A DNA stretch of 64,000 nucleotides from Haliea sp. (GTDB taxonomy: Bacteria > Pseudomonadota > Gammaproteobacteria > Pseudomonadales > Halieaceae), in assembly GCA_002692965.1 (NCBI GenBank), contig NZNC01000019.1, positions 153,066 through 217,065 of the forward strand, read 5' to 3'. The notes beneath the pieces were generated by a model. It was not told the origin of the DNA. It was given only the letters and a program-made list of their open reading frames with translations, and did no database searches. Positions 30,266-39,442 of the stretch are shown in pieces. The translations under genes and the position numbers were made by a program. The stretch's first letter is position 1; each line of letters begins with the position of its first letter.

Positions 30266-31974
30266 TGGACAAGCAACAGTACCAGGATATCCACGCCACC
30301 AACCGGGGCCGCCAGCAGGGCTGGTTGCGCAGCGGCGAACCGATGATCTGGCTGAACGCTGCGGCCGTGAGCGTGAGTATCATCGCCGTGGTGGGACTGC
30401 TCCTGCTGCTGGCGGTGCGCGGTCTCGGCCACTTCTGGCCAGCCGACGTGCTGTCGGTGGACGTGGAGTACCAGGGCCAGACGCGCGCGCTGCTCGGCGA
30501 GGTGGTCGAGCAGGTTGAAGTGTCCGGGGAGCAGCTGCGCGAGGCCGGTTTTGAACTCAGCGGGCCGGGGCCCTTTTATCAGCGTACCTTGCTCAAGCAG
30601 GGCAACCGGGACGCCTTGGGGACAGACTTCGTCTGGCTGATTGACGAGCAGTTTGCCAATCTCGCCTGGCCCGAGGACGTGATGGTTCTCGAGCGCCTGG
30701 AGTGGGGCAATTTCTACGGTTATCTGCGCAGTGTCACCCCGCGGGGCGGGCCGACGGTAGATGCCACCGAGGAAGCGCAGCGGGCCTGGGAGACCTTGCA
30801 GGCGCTGATCGCCGAGACGGTGTCGGTGCGGGAGAATATTCGCGAGATCGAGCAGGGCGCTATCGGAGCCATCAACCACGAACTCGAGCGACTGCGCCTG
30901 CGCGAACGCGGCCTGGAGATGCGCGGTGAACTCGATGCCGTCGCCCAGGCCGAGCTGGCAGAGGAGCGGGCGACACTGGATGCCCGCTTCAGCAGCCTGC
31001 AGGACGAACTGAACGCCCTCTACGAATCCATACGTGGCCACCACATCGAGGCGGAGCTGGCGAACGGCCAACGCAGGCAGCTGCCCATCGCACAGATTGT
31101 TCGCGCCTACCAGCCCAACGCGCTGGGACCGGTGGAAAAACTGGGCCTGTACGCGGAGCGTCTGTGGGAGTTCCTTTCCGACGAGCCCCGGGAGGCAAAC
31201 ACCGAAGGCGGGGTTTTCCCGGCGATGTTCGGTACCGTGCTGATGGTGATCCTGATGTCGATCATCGTCACCCCCTTTGGTGTGGTGGCCGCTGTCTACC
31301 TGCGGGAATACGCGAGCCAGGGCCTGGTGACGCGCACGATTCGCGTCGCGGTGAACAACCTCGCGGGGGTACCGTCGATTGTTTACGGGGTCTTTGGTCT
31401 CGGCTTCTTCGTCTACTTTGTTGGCGGCGAGCTGGATCAGCTGTTCTTTCCCGAGTCCCTGCCGCGGCCGACGTTCGGGACTCCGGGCCTGATGTGGGCC
31501 TCGCTGACCCTGGCCCTGCTGACCCTGCCGGTGGTTATCGTCGCGACGGAGGAGGGGCTGACCCGGATCCCCAAGGCGGTGCGCGAGGGCAGCCTCGCCC
31601 TCGGGGCGACCCGGGCGGAAACCCTGTGGCGCGTGGTACTGCCGATGGCCAGCCCGGCCATGATGACCGGGCTGATCCTGGCCGTGGCCCGCGCCGCCGG
31701 CGAGGTGGCGCCGCTGATGCTGGTGGGTGTGGTCAAGCTGGCGCCCACGCTGCCCCTGGATGGCAACTACCCCTTCCTGCACCTCGATCAGAAGTTCATG
31801 CACCTGGGCTTTCACATCTATGATGTCGGCTTCCAGAGCCCCAATGTGGAGGCCGCCAGGCCCCTGGTCTACGCCACGGCCTTCCTGCTGGTGGTGATCA
31901 TTGCCCTGCTCAACCTGGCCGCTGTCAGCCTGCGCAATCGCCTGCGCGAGCGCTACAAATCACTGGAACATTAG
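30265..31974 (+). CDS. pstA: phosphate ABC transporter permease PstA (long form)
   Basis: It is the second permease of the Pst system, 569 aa against about 300 in E. coli. The first helix (about 31-55) is followed by a roughly 250-residue periplasmic insertion. That insertion contains a predicted coiled coil (about 170-255, rich in Glu, Arg and Leu). The transmembrane core starts near 312 and carries the EAA loop [16 protein letters not shown]. Both permeases of this transporter carry large external domains, so the insertions may pack together or with PstS. Confidence 0.93.
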   Translation: MDKQQYQDIHATNRGRQQGWLRSGEPMIWLNAAAVSVSIIAVVGLLLLLAVRGLGHFWPADVLSVDVEYQGQTRALLGEVVEQVEVSGEQLREAGFELSGPGPFYQRTLLKQGNRDALGTDFVWLIDEQFANLAWPEDVMVLERLEWGNFYGYLRSVTPRGGPTVDATEEAQRAWETLQALIAETVSVRENIREIEQGAIGAINHELERLRLRERGLEMRGELDAVAQAELAEERATLDARFSSLQDELNALYESIRGHHIEAELANGQRRQLPIAQIVRAYQPNALGPVEKLGLYAERLWEFLSDEPREANTEGGVFPAMFGTVLMVILMSIIVTPFGVVAAVYLREYASQGLVTRTIRVAVNNLAGVPSIVYGVFGLGFFVYFVGGELDQLFFPESLPRPTFGTPGLMWASLTLALLTLPVVIVATEEGLTRIPKAVREGSLALGATRAETLWRVVLPMASPAMMTGLILAVARAAGEVAPLMLVGVVKLAPTLPLDGNYPFLHLDQKFMHLGFHIYDVGFQSPNVEAARPLVYATAFLLVVIIALLNLAAVSLRNRLRERYKSLEH

Positions 31975-31984
31975 GAGTTTTCCA

Positions 31985-32809
31985 ATGTCTTCCCACGCTA
32001 TCGACCTCAAGGCGCTCAAGCGCGACCTCCCCGGGAATGCGGCACCGGTCCGCCGGGAAACCTGCCTGCGCATGGAGAACCTCAACCTGTACTACGGCAC
32101 GGCCCAGGCCCTGCATGACATCCAGCTGGAAATCCCGCGTCAGCAGGTGACAGCCTTCATCGGGCCCAGTGGCTGCGGCAAGTCCAGCCTCTTGCGTTGC
32201 ATCAACCGCATGAACGACCTGGTGGACGGCTGCCGGGTGAGCGGCAAGCTGCTGCTCGACGGCGAGGATGTCTACGACCGCAGTGTGGACGTGGCGGCCC
32301 TGCGCCGCCGGGTGGGCATGGTATTCCAGAAGCCCAACCCCTTTCCCAAGTCGATCTACGAGAACGTGGCCTACGGCCTGCGCATCCAGGGCATCAACCG
32401 CAAGCGGGTGCTGGACGAGGTGGTGGAAAAGGCCCTGCGCGCCGCGGCGCTCTGGGAGGAGGTCAAGGACCGTCTGCACCAGAGCGCCCTGGGCATGTCC
32501 GGTGGTCAGCAGCAGCGACTGGTCATTGCCCGCACCATCGCCGTGGAGCCGGAAGTGCTGTTGCTGGATGAGCCTGCCTCGGCGCTCGATCCCATCTCCA
32601 CGCTGAAGATCGAGGAACTGATCTACGAGCTCAAGTCCCGCTACACCATCGTGATCGTTACCCACAACATGCAACAGGCGGCGCGGGTTTCCGACATGAC
32701 CGCCTTCATGTACATGGGCAAGTTGATCGAGTTCGACGACACGGATACGCTTTTCACCAATCCCGAGAAAAAGCAGACCGAAGACTACATTACCGGCCGC
32801 TACGGCTGA
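31985..32809 (+). CDS. pstB: phosphate ABC transporter ATP-binding protein PstB
   Basis: It is the ATPase of the Pst transporter. ATG 31985 ([15 protein letters not shown]) is chosen because the region upstream lies within pstA; this gives 274 aa. Walker A is GPSGCGKS, followed by [11 protein letters not shown] typical of PstB. The Q-loop reads [21 protein letters not shown], the signature [15 protein letters not shown] and Walker [15 protein letters not shown] strong GAGGAGG ribosome site follows its stop and serves phoU. Confidence 0.97.
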   Translation: MSSHAIDLKALKRDLPGNAAPVRRETCLRMENLNLYYGTAQALHDIQLEIPRQQVTAFIGPSGCGKSSLLRCINRMNDLVDGCRVSGKLLLDGEDVYDRSVDVAALRRRVGMVFQKPNPFPKSIYENVAYGLRIQGINRKRVLDEVVEKALRAAALWEEVKDRLHQSALGMSGGQQQRLVIARTIAVEPEVLLLDEPASALDPISTLKIEELIYELKSRYTIVIVTHNMQQAARVSDMTAFMYMGKLIEFDDTDTLFTNPEKKQTEDYITGRYG

Positions 32810-32820
32810 GGAGGTTGAGC

Positions 32821-33549
32821 ATGCTCAATCAGGATAGCTACAAACAGCATATCTCCGGGCAGTTCAACGCCGAACTGGACGCGGTCAAGAATCACCTGCT
32901 GGAAATGGGCGGGCTGGTGGAGCAGCAGGTCGCGCGCTCCGTGGAGTGCCTGCTGTCCCGGGACAGCGGGGTTGCCGAGGACGTGGTGGCCACCGACGAG
33001 GCGGTCAACGACCTGGAAATCAGCATTGACGAGGAAGTGTCGCGGATTCTGGCCCGGCGCCAGCCCGCCGCCAGTGACCTGCGGCTGGTACTGGCGATTG
33101 CCAAGGTAATTACCGATCTCGAGCGCATCGGCGACGAGGCCAGCAAGATCGCACGCCAGGCGATCAAGGCCGCGGAGGAGGGGGGGCAGACCCGTACCTT
33201 TGTCGAGATCCGCCATATCGGCGTCCATGTGGGCGACATGCTGCGCAAGGCCCTGGACGCCTTTGCCCGCCTCGACGTCGACCAGGCGGTGGAGGTGGTG
33301 GTGGCCGACCGCGACGTCGACGCGGAGTACGCCACGGCCATGCGCAGCCTGGTGACCTTCATGATGGAGGACCCGCGCACTATCGGGCCCGTCCTGGGGC
33401 AGATGTGGGCCCTGCGCAGCCTCGAGCGCGTGGGTGACCACGCCGCCAATATCGCCGAGCATGTGATCTACCTGGTGCGTGGCCTGAATGTGCGGCACGT
33501 CGAGCCCGACGAGCTGATCGCCCAGGTCGAGGACAGCGAGACCGAGTAA
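32821..33549 (+). CDS. phoU: phosphate signalling protein PhoU
   Basis: It is a cytosolic adaptor that links Pst transport to PhoR and keeps the regulon off in phosphate excess (242 aa). Two PhoU repeats are visible, each with the E/D-rich metal-binding motif: VVATDEAVNDLEISID and, in the second repeat, VVVADRDVDAEYA. IGDEASKIARQ and VGDHAANIAEH are the paired signature ends. ATG 32821 with GAGGAGG 6 bases upstream is preferred over an in-frame TTG at 32815. Confidence 0.96.
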   Translation: MLNQDSYKQHISGQFNAELDAVKNHLLEMGGLVEQQVARSVECLLSRDSGVAEDVVATDEAVNDLEISIDEEVSRILARRQPAASDLRLVLAIAKVITDLERIGDEASKIARQAIKAAEEGGQTRTFVEIRHIGVHVGDMLRKALDAFARLDVDQAVEVVVADRDVDAEYATAMRSLVTFMMEDPRTIGPVLGQMWALRSLERVGDHAANIAEHVIYLVRGLNVRHVEPDELIAQVEDSETE

Positions 33550-33563
33550 GGGGCTCCGTCTCG

Positions 33564-33597
33564 CTGTCACAATTCTGTCATCCAAACGCCATATAAT
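33564..33597 (+). promoter_or_regulatory. Pho box and -10 of the porin promoter
   Basis: CTGTCAC (33564-33570) and CTGTCAT (33575-33581) are 11 bp apart in period. They are followed after 10 bp by a perfect TATAAT (33592-33597). This is the arrangement expected of a PhoB-activated sigma70 promoter, 59 bp before the porin start. Confidence 0.9.
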
Positions 33598-33655
33598 CGT
33601 CGCCTTTCTGTAACATGGTCTGCGGGCCACGGTATAACACGAAGGGGAGAAAGGC

Positions 33656-34933
33656 GTGTCCAAGTCACTCAAGCAAGTTGCGCCAGCCTTGTTGCTGGCC
33701 GGTCTGTCACAGGCGTCGCTGGCCGCCGTCAGCGACGCGGAATTCGAGGCACTCAAGGCCGCCATGGGCGAGCTTGCCGGCCGGGTAAGCGCGCTGGAAG
33801 CAGAGAATGCCCGCCTGCGGGAGATTGCCGGGAGCACGGTGCGGGAAGAGACGCTGACAGCGGACTCGGAGTCAGCGGCGCCGGCGGCCGCCGCGGTACC
33901 CGACTGGGTGCGCAGCGTGCGGGTGAGCGGCGATTTGCGCTACCGCTACGACGATATCGAGGTGGGGGATGCCGATGCCAGGACCCGTCACCGCCTGCGC
34001 AGCCGAACCGCCCTCGACGTTGCTCTGAGTCCACAGCTGGACCTCGGCGTGCGCATCGCCGCCGGCAGCGAAAGTCCCACCAGCGGCAACGTCACCTTCG
34101 GCAATGGCGGCAGCTCCAAGGAGCTCTACCTGGACCGTGCCTGGGCCCGCTGGCGACCCTTCGACGGTGCCTATCTTACCCTGGGCAAGATGGCCAACAC
34201 CTTTGCCACCCCCCAGGGCACCCAGCTGCTCTGGGACGGCGACTATACCCCCGAGGGCATTGCCTTCGGCTGGTCCAGCGATGCACTCTTCGTCAACGGC
34301 GCCTTCCACCACCTGGAGAGCGACAGCCGCCGCGCCAACCGCACCACCTACTGGGGGCTGCAGGCGGGTACCCGGCTGTCCCTGACCGACGCGGTCGAGC
34401 TGGAAAGTGCCGTCAGCTATCTGCACATGCCCACCTCGGGCAAGGGGAGCTATTACGGCGACGTCGATGATTTCTACGGCAACAGCAGCCGCTGTGCCAC
34501 CAGTGCGGCCTCCAGCTGCGCCTATGCCAGCGATTTTGAAGTGCTCGAGTGGTATGCCAGCCTGAGTGCGCGTGTGGCCGGCCTGCCACTGGCACTCTAC
34601 GGCGATCTGGCCCAGAACCTGGATGCCGACGACCACGACAGTGCCTGGCTGGCAGGCGTGCGCCTGGGCAAGGCCAGTGCGGCGGGTACCTGGCACCTCG
34701 GCTATCAGTATGACGACGTGGGTGCCGATGCCGTGCTCGGCCTGCTGCGCGACTCCGATGCCGCTGGCGGCGGCGCCGATATCACCGGCCATCGCTTCTA
34801 CGGTGCCTATGCCCTGGATGCGCGCTGGCAGGTGGGCCTGACCTGGTACTTCAACAACGAGTTCGGCAAAGACCTCACGGGCAGCGCCACGGACTACGAC
34901 CGCATTACGCTGGAGACGCAATTCAAGTATTAA
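33656..34933 (+). CDS. outer-membrane porin, PhoB-controlled
   Basis: This 425-residue beta-barrel protein has a signal peptide cleaved near SLAA and a short coiled coil (FEALKAAMGELAGRVSALEA). A beta-strand pattern follows from RVSGDLRYRYDD on and ends in a terminal aromatic (TLETQFKY), as OMP assembly requires. It resembles the Porin_5-type putative porins. The GTG start has GGGGAGAAA upstream. The strong Pho box before it suggests phosphate or polyphosphate entry under starvation, a functional analogue of PhoE/OprP without shown homology. Substrate preference is inference. Confidence 0.82.
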   Translation: MSKSLKQVAPALLLAGLSQASLAAVSDAEFEALKAAMGELAGRVSALEAENARLREIAGSTVREETLTADSESAAPAAAAVPDWVRSVRVSGDLRYRYDDIEVGDADARTRHRLRSRTALDVALSPQLDLGVRIAAGSESPTSGNVTFGNGGSSKELYLDRAWARWRPFDGAYLTLGKMANTFATPQGTQLLWDGDYTPEGIAFGWSSDALFVNGAFHHLESDSRRANRTTYWGLQAGTRLSLTDAVELESAVSYLHMPTSGKGSYYGDVDDFYGNSSRCATSAASSCAYASDFEVLEWYASLSARVAGLPLALYGDLAQNLDADDHDSAWLAGVRLGKASAAGTWHLGYQYDDVGADAVLGLLRDSDAAGGGADITGHRFYGAYALDARWQVGLTWYFNNEFGKDLTGSATDYDRITLETQFKY

Positions 34934-34936
34934 GGC

Positions 34937-34964
34937 TTGCATCGGAGCCGGCCTTCGGTACAAT
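34937..34964 (+). promoter_or_regulatory. promoter of tRNA-Glu
   Basis: TTGCAT (34937-34942) and TACAAT (34959-34964) with a 16-bp spacer lie 29 bp before the mature tRNA 5' end. The -35 begins 3 bp after the porin stop codon. Confidence 0.55.
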
Positions 34965-34993
34965 GGCGCGCTTCCGGTCAGCCGGAAACCTGC

Positions 34994-35069
34994 GTCCCCT
35001 TCGTCTAGTGGCCTAGGACATCGCCCTTTCACGGCGAGGACAGGGGTTCGAACCCCCTAGGGGACGCCA
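34994..35069 (+). tRNA. tRNA-Glu (anticodon UUC)
   Basis: This 76-base gene has encoded CCA. The acceptor stem GTCCCCT pairs with AGGGGAC, the anticodon loop CTTTCAC carries TTC at 35028-35030, and the T arm AGGGGTTCGAACCCCC is canonical. It differs from E. coli tRNA-Glu at only a few positions. It is a single tRNA with no ribosomal RNA genes near it. Confidence 0.98.
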
Positions 35070-35137
35070 CTCTTCTCCCGCGGGCCACCCTCAGTGGTGG
35101 TCCGCGTGGCATACCACCCACACCCGCGGATAGCCCG

Positions 35138-36196
35138 ATGAGTCGTTTCTGGAGTGATGTGGTTCGTCACCTGAACCCCTACGTGCCCGGGGAACAGCCC
35201 CGTCATGCCCGGCTGGTCAAGCTGAACACCAACGAGATGCCCTATCCGCCATCGCCGGCGGTGCTCGAGGCCCTGGCGGCGGTCGACGGCGAAGCCCTGC
35301 GCCGCTACCCTGACCCCGAATCCGTCGAACTGTGTCAGGCGCTGGCCACCTACCACGGCTTGCAGCCGGACAACGTGTTTGTCGGCAACGGCTCCGACGA
35401 GGTCCTGGCGCATGTCTTCCAGGGGCTGCTCAGGCAGTCCGAGCCGCTGCTGTTTCCGGATGTGACCTACAGTTTTTACCCGGTATGGTCCGACCTCTAC
35501 GGCGTGCGCTACAGCAAGGTCCCGCTGCGGGCCGACTTCAGCGTCGACCCCGCGGCCTTCGACGGCCCCTGTGGCGGCATTATTCTGCCCAATCCGAATG
35601 CGCCCACCGGGCTTCTGTTGGGCCTGGATGGTGTGCGCGCCCTGTTGCGCAGCCACCCGGACCGGGTCGTGGTGATGGACGAAGCCTACATTGACTTTGG
35701 CGGGGAGTCGGCGCTGGCGCTGGTGCCCGAGTTCGATAATCTGCTGGTGGTGCAGACCCTGTCCAAATCCCGGGCCCTGGCTGGCCTGCGGGTGGGCATG
35801 GCCTTCGGTCACCCGGATCTGATCGAAGCCCTCAAGCGGGTCAAGAACTCCTTCAATTCCTACCCTCTGGACGCCCCTGCGCAGCGGGCGGCCGTGGCTT
35901 CCCTGGCTGATGAGTCCTGGTTCCGGGACAGTTGCCGGCGGGTGATCGCCAGCCGGGAGCGGCTCACTGCCGCCCTCGAGGGCCTGGGCTTCTCGGTGCT
36001 GCCCTCGCGGGCAAACTTTGTGCTCGCCAGTCCCGGTGAAGGGCGCGATGCGCGGGCCATTTTCCTGGCACTGCGCGAACAGGGCATTATCGTGCGCTGG
36101 TTCGACCAGCCGAGGGTGCGGGACTACCTGCGCATTACCGTCGGCACCGATGCCGAGTGCGATGCGCTGCTGGAGGCCCTGCCGCCCTTGCTCTGA
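35138..36196 (+). CDS. hisC: histidinol-phosphate aminotransferase HisC
   Basis: It is a PLP enzyme that converts imidazole-acetol phosphate and glutamate to histidinol phosphate in histidine synthesis (352 aa). Motifs are KLNTNEMPYPPSP, GNGSDEVL, NPNAPTG, VMDEAYIDF, and the PLP lysine K210 in TLSKSRALAGLRVG, with R in LRITVGT near the end. It stands alone, outside a his operon. Such isolated copies sometimes act on phenylalanine/tyrosine precursors as well. It ends 22 bp from the convergent FabH-like gene. Confidence 0.92.
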   Translation: MSRFWSDVVRHLNPYVPGEQPRHARLVKLNTNEMPYPPSPAVLEALAAVDGEALRRYPDPESVELCQALATYHGLQPDNVFVGNGSDEVLAHVFQGLLRQSEPLLFPDVTYSFYPVWSDLYGVRYSKVPLRADFSVDPAAFDGPCGGIILPNPNAPTGLLLGLDGVRALLRSHPDRVVVMDEAYIDFGGESALALVPEFDNLLVVQTLSKSRALAGLRVGMAFGHPDLIEALKRVKNSFNSYPLDAPAQRAAVASLADESWFRDSCRRVIASRERLTAALEGLGFSVLPSRANFVLASPGEGRDARAIFLALREQGIIVRWFDQPRVRDYLRITVGTDAECDALLEALPPLL

Positions 36197-36218
36197 GTCC
36201 GCCTCCCGCGCCGCGCAC

Positions 36219-37340
36219 TCAAAGCCGGCGCAGGACCACGCTGCCGATGCTGTAGCCGGCACCGAAGGAGCAGAGTACGCCGATATCCCCGGAGCACAGG
36301 TCGCTTCGGTAGCGGTGAAAGGCGATGATCGAGCCCGCCGAGCTGGTGTTGGCGTACTCGTCGAGGATCGTCGGCGCTTCCTCCGCGCTGGCCTCGCGGC
36401 CCAGCACCCGGCGCGCAATCAACTGGTTCATGCCCAGGTTGGCCTGGTGCAGCCACAGCCGGCGAAGCTCCCCGGGGGCCAGCTCGAGTCGCCGCAGTTG
36501 CTCGCCGATCTGCTCGGCGACAGCGGGGCACACCTCCTTGAAAACCTTGCGCCCCTCCTGCACGAACAGCTTGTCCGGCTGACCCATCCCCGCCGGCGCG
36601 GCGCGGTTGAGAAACCCGAAGTTGTTGCGAATATTGTTGGAGAAGCGGGTCTGCAGCTGGCTGTCGACGACCAGGAAACGCTCGTCGGCGATCGCGTCCT
36701 GTGCGCTTTCGACGAGTACCGCCGTGCACACATCACCGAAAATGAAATGCGAATCGCGGTCGCGGAAGTTCAGGTGGCCGCTGCAGATCTCGGGGTTGAT
36801 GATCAGCACACGGCGGGCGCTGCCGGCGAGGATGGCGTCCCGGGCCTGCTGAATGCCGAAGGTGGCGGAGGAGCAGGCCACGTTCATGTCAAAGGCATAG
36901 CCCTGGATGCCGAGCGCGCTCTGGATTTCGATAGCGATGGCGGGGTAGGGGCGCTGAAGGTTGGAGCAGGCGACAATCACCGCGTCGATGTCCGCGGCCT
37001 CCCTGCCGGCCTGCTGCATCGCCTCCCGGGCGGCGGCGACACCGATTTCGCACTGCAGTGAGGGGCTCGCGTCGGGGCGCTCGGGAATGTCCGGAACCAT
37101 CCTCTCGGGGTCCAGTATGCCCCGCTTGTCGATCACGTGTCGCGAGCGGATGCCCGAGGCTTTCTCGATGAAGGCCGCCGAGGAGGGCTCCATCGGGGCC
37201 ATGTCGCCAGCGGCGATCGCTTCCGCATGGGTCTCGTTGTGTGCCTGGGCCCAGGCGTTGAAAGCGTCGACCAGCTCCGCATTGCTGATGGTTTCAGGGG
37301 GTGTATAAAGCCCAGTACCGCTGATCACAACACCGCGCAT
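36219..37340 (-). CDS. FabH-like beta-ketoacyl-ACP synthase III
   Basis: It is a thiolase-fold condensing enzyme (373 aa). C156 (NVACSSATFGI), a histidine in LHQANLGMN and an Asn in EYANTSSAGS form the KAS III catalytic triad. FGAGYSIGS is the C-terminal glycine motif. It is longer than housekeeping FabH (about 320 aa) and diverges near residues 35-60, like the FabH-like enzyme PA3286 that uses medium-chain acyl-CoA. That primer preference is inferred. It lies downstream of gltA on the same strand but past a terminator, so it probably has its own promoter. Confidence 0.85.
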   Translation of the reverse strand: MRGVVISGTGLYTPPETISNAELVDAFNAWAQAHNETHAEAIAAGDMAPMEPSSAAFIEKASGIRSRHVIDKRGILDPERMVPDIPERPDASPSLQCEIGVAAAREAMQQAGREAADIDAVIVACSNLQRPYPAIAIEIQSALGIQGYAFDMNVACSSATFGIQQARDAILAGSARRVLIINPEICSGHLNFRDRDSHFIFGDVCTAVLVESAQDAIADERFLVVDSQLQTRFSNNIRNNFGFLNRAAPAGMGQPDKLFVQEGRKVFKEVCPAVAEQIGEQLRRLELAPGELRRLWLHQANLGMNQLIARRVLGREASAEEAPTILDEYANTSSAGSIIAFHRYRSDLCSGDIGVLCSFGAGYSIGSVVLRRL

Positions 37341-37388
37341 GGCTGGAGATCCTGTCAGTCTTGGTTATGTGACGACAGTGTAACGCAT

Positions 37389-37415
37389 AAAAAAGGCCGC
37401 GCGGGGCGGCCTTTT
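37389..37415 (-). terminator. intrinsic terminator of gltA
   Basis: On the minus strand AAAAGGCCGC pairs with GCGGCCTTTT around a 5-base loop and runs into six T. It starts 17 bp after the gltA stop. The stem also ends in four T on the plus strand, so it could be bidirectional. Confidence 0.9.
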
Positions 37416-37431
37416 CGGAGGCGGTGAGAGC

Positions 37432-38724
37432 TCAGCCGCGCTGGTCCACCGGCACGAAGTCGCGCTTGGGGTGGCCGGTATACAGCTGGCGGGGACGGCC
37501 GATGCGGTAGTTGCCGCTGATCATCTCGTGCCAGTGGGCAATCCAGCCCACGGTGCGGCCCACGGCGAAAATCACGGTGAACATGCTGGTGGGGATGCCG
37601 ATCGCCTTGAGGATGATGCCCGAGTAGAAGTCCACATTGGGGTACAGTTTCTTCTCCACGAAGTACTCGTCGTTGAGGGCGATTTCCTCCAGGCGCTTGG
37701 CGATTGCCAGCAGCGGCTCGTTTTCGATGCCCAGTTCTGCCAGCACCTCGTCCGCGGCCTCCTTCATGACCTTGGCGCGGGGGTCGAAGTTCTTGTAGAC
37801 CCGGTGGCCGAAGCCCATCAGGCGGAAGGGGTCGTTCTTGTCCTTGGCCCGGGCGACGAACTCGTCGATGCGGGAGACATCGCCGATTTCCTCGAGCATC
37901 TCCAGTACCGCCTCGTTGGCGCCACCGTGGGAGGGGCCCCAGAGGGCCGCGATGCCGGCGGCGATACAGGCGAAGGGGTTTGCCCCGGAGGAACCCGCCA
38001 GGCGCACCGTCGAGGTGGAGGCGTTCTGCTCGTGATCCGCGTGGAGCAGGAAGATGCGGTCCATGGCGCGGGCCAGCACCGGGTTGACCTTGCTCGGCTC
38101 GCAGGGGTTGCCGAACATCATGTGCAGGAAGTTTTCGGCGTAGCCCAGGCTGTTGTCGGGGTACATGAAGGGCTGGCCGATGGAGAATTTGTAGCTCATC
38201 GCCGCCAGGGTGGGCATCTTGGCGATCAGGCGGAAGGCGGCAACTTCGCGGTGGTGCTCGTCGGCGATATCCAGGGAGTCGTGATAGAAGGCGGAGAGTG
38301 CGCCAACCACGCCGCAAAGGACAGCCATGGGGTGCGCGTCGCGGCGGAAGCCGTTGAAGAAGGTGCGGATCTGTTCGTGCACCATGGTGTGGCGCTTGAC
38401 GGTGTTCTCGAACTTGCGCTTCTGTTCGGCGCTGGGCAGCTCTCCGTACAGCAGCAGGTAGCAGGTTTCCAGGTAGTCGCTTTGCTCGGCCAGCTGGTCG
38501 ATCGGGTAGCCGCGGTGCAGCAGCACGCCCTCGGCGCCGTCGATGTAGGTAATTTCGGAGGTGCAGGCGGCGGTGGAGACAAAGCCGGGGTCATAGGTGA
38601 AAAGACCCTTGCCGGTCAGGGCGCCGACATCGACAACGTCAGGGCCTAGGGTGCCGGAGTAGACGGGCAGTTCAATCGCGTCCTCGATCCCGTCCACTTT
38701 CAGGGTTGCATGCTTGTCACTCAT
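37432..38724 (-). CDS. gltA: citrate synthase GltA
   Basis: It condenses oxaloacetate and acetyl-CoA at the entry to the TCA cycle. ATG 38724 ([12 protein letters not shown]) gives 430 aa, typical of the hexameric, NADH-sensitive Gram-negative form. The N-terminal beta domain is present. Catalytic residues lie in [10 protein letters not shown], in [15 protein letters not shown], and in the Asp of [15 protein letters not shown]. It is divergent from sdhC across a 343-bp regulatory gap and ends at a strong terminator. Confidence 0.97.
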   Translation of the reverse strand: MSDKHATLKVDGIEDAIELPVYSGTLGPDVVDVGALTGKGLFTYDPGFVSTAACTSEITYIDGAEGVLLHRGYPIDQLAEQSDYLETCYLLLYGELPSAEQKRKFENTVKRHTMVHEQIRTFFNGFRRDAHPMAVLCGVVGALSAFYHDSLDIADEHHREVAAFRLIAKMPTLAAMSYKFSIGQPFMYPDNSLGYAENFLHMMFGNPCEPSKVNPVLARAMDRIFLLHADHEQNASTSTVRLAGSSGANPFACIAAGIAALWGPSHGGANEAVLEMLEEIGDVSRIDEFVARAKDKNDPFRLMGFGHRVYKNFDPRAKVMKEAADEVLAELGIENEPLLAIAKRLEEIALNDEYFVEKKLYPNVDFYSGIILKAIGIPTSMFTVIFAVGRTVGWIAHWHEMISGNYRIGRPRQLYTGHPKRDFVPVDQRG

Positions 38725-38759
38725 AAGGGGTCCTGCGTTGTGGTTTCGTGGGGTGCCCA

Positions 38760-38787
38760 ACTATAGAGACTCGCGGCTTTTTGTCAA
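38760..38787 (-). promoter_or_regulatory. gltA promoter
   Basis: On the minus strand a perfect TTGACA (38782-38787) and TATAGT (38760-38765) are 16 bp apart, 35 bp upstream of the gltA ATG. It is one of the best sigma70 matches in the window. Confidence 0.8.
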
Positions 38788-38801
38788 TTGATCGGGCCCA
38801 A

Positions 38802-38875
38802 AACTCCCGCTGTGGCGGCGAACTACCCGGTAATCAGCGACTTCTCAAAATCGGGAGTTAAGCGACGTTCGCCGC
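38802..38875. repeat. two interleaved inverted repeats in the gltA-sdhC gap
   Basis: AACTCCCG (38802-38809) matches CGGGAGTT (38852-38859), and GCGGCGAAC (38815-38823) matches GTTCGCCGC (38867-38875). The order is A-B-A'-B'. They lie upstream of both divergent promoters. The rest of the 343-bp gap (38725-39067) holds the two promoters and the sdhC leader; I see no gene in it. Confidence 0.5.
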
Positions 38876-38929
38876 ACTTTGTCCACCTGCTGTCCGTCTG
38901 CCGGATTCCGCTGCCCGATTGGGGCGGGT

Positions 38930-38958
38930 TTGTATTTGAACCGGTAACTGCCTATAAT
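38930..38958 (+). promoter_or_regulatory. promoter of the sdh-suc operon
   Basis: TTGTAT (38930-38935) and a perfect TATAAT (38953-38958) are separated by 17 bp. The transcript would have a leader of about 100 bases before sdhC. Confidence 0.75.
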
Positions 38959-39067
38959 TCCGCGCGTTTTATCCGTGCCTGCATTGTGCGGATAGCGAGA
39001 ACGCCGCCTCCGCGGCGGGCCCCATTAACCGCCCCAGAGAGGGCGTCACAACGGTGGTACCTGACCT

Positions 39068-39442
39068 GTGAAAGACAATCGTCCCGTCAACCTGGACATC
39101 GGCAGCATGCGCCTGCCCATCACTGCATGGGCATCAATCACGCATCGTATTACCGGTGTCATTCTATTTGTCGCCATGGGCTTCCTTATCTGGGGGCTGG
39201 ACATGAGCCTGCGCAGTGCCGACAGCTTCGCCTTTCTGGCGGAGGTGCTGACCTCGCCCCTGGCCAAACTGGTGTTCCTGGGCATTGCTGCCGCACTCAT
39301 CTACCACTCCCTGGCCGGCGTAAAGCACCTGGTCATGGATTTTGGCATTGGTGAGTCCATGGAGGGCGGCACCCTGGCTGCACGCCTGGTGATCGTGGCA
39401 ACGATCGTACTTACAGTATTGATGGGGGTGTGGATATGGTAA
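39068..39442 (+). CDS. sdhC: succinate dehydrogenase cytochrome b556 subunit SdhC
   Basis: It is the haem b and quinone-binding membrane anchor of complex II (124 aa, GTG start). It has the SdhC N-terminal motif RPVNLDIGSMRLPITAWASITHR, with the Ser/Arg of the quinone site, and three membrane helices. The haem-ligand histidine is in IYHSLAGVKHLVMDFG. It overlaps sdhD by 7 bases and is the first gene of the sdhCDAB-sucAB-lpd-sucCD run. Confidence 0.95.
   Translation: MKDNRPVNLDIGSMRLPITAWASITHRITGVILFVAMGFLIWGLDMSLRSADSFAFLAEVLTSPLAKLVFLGIAAALIYHSLAGVKHLVMDFGIGESMEGGTLAARLVIVATIVLTVLMGVWIW

Noticed and set aside
38788..39067. Open frame in the gltA-sdhC gap
   Set aside because: It is in the wrong frame for sdhC, runs over the sdh promoter, and has no ribosome site or family motif.
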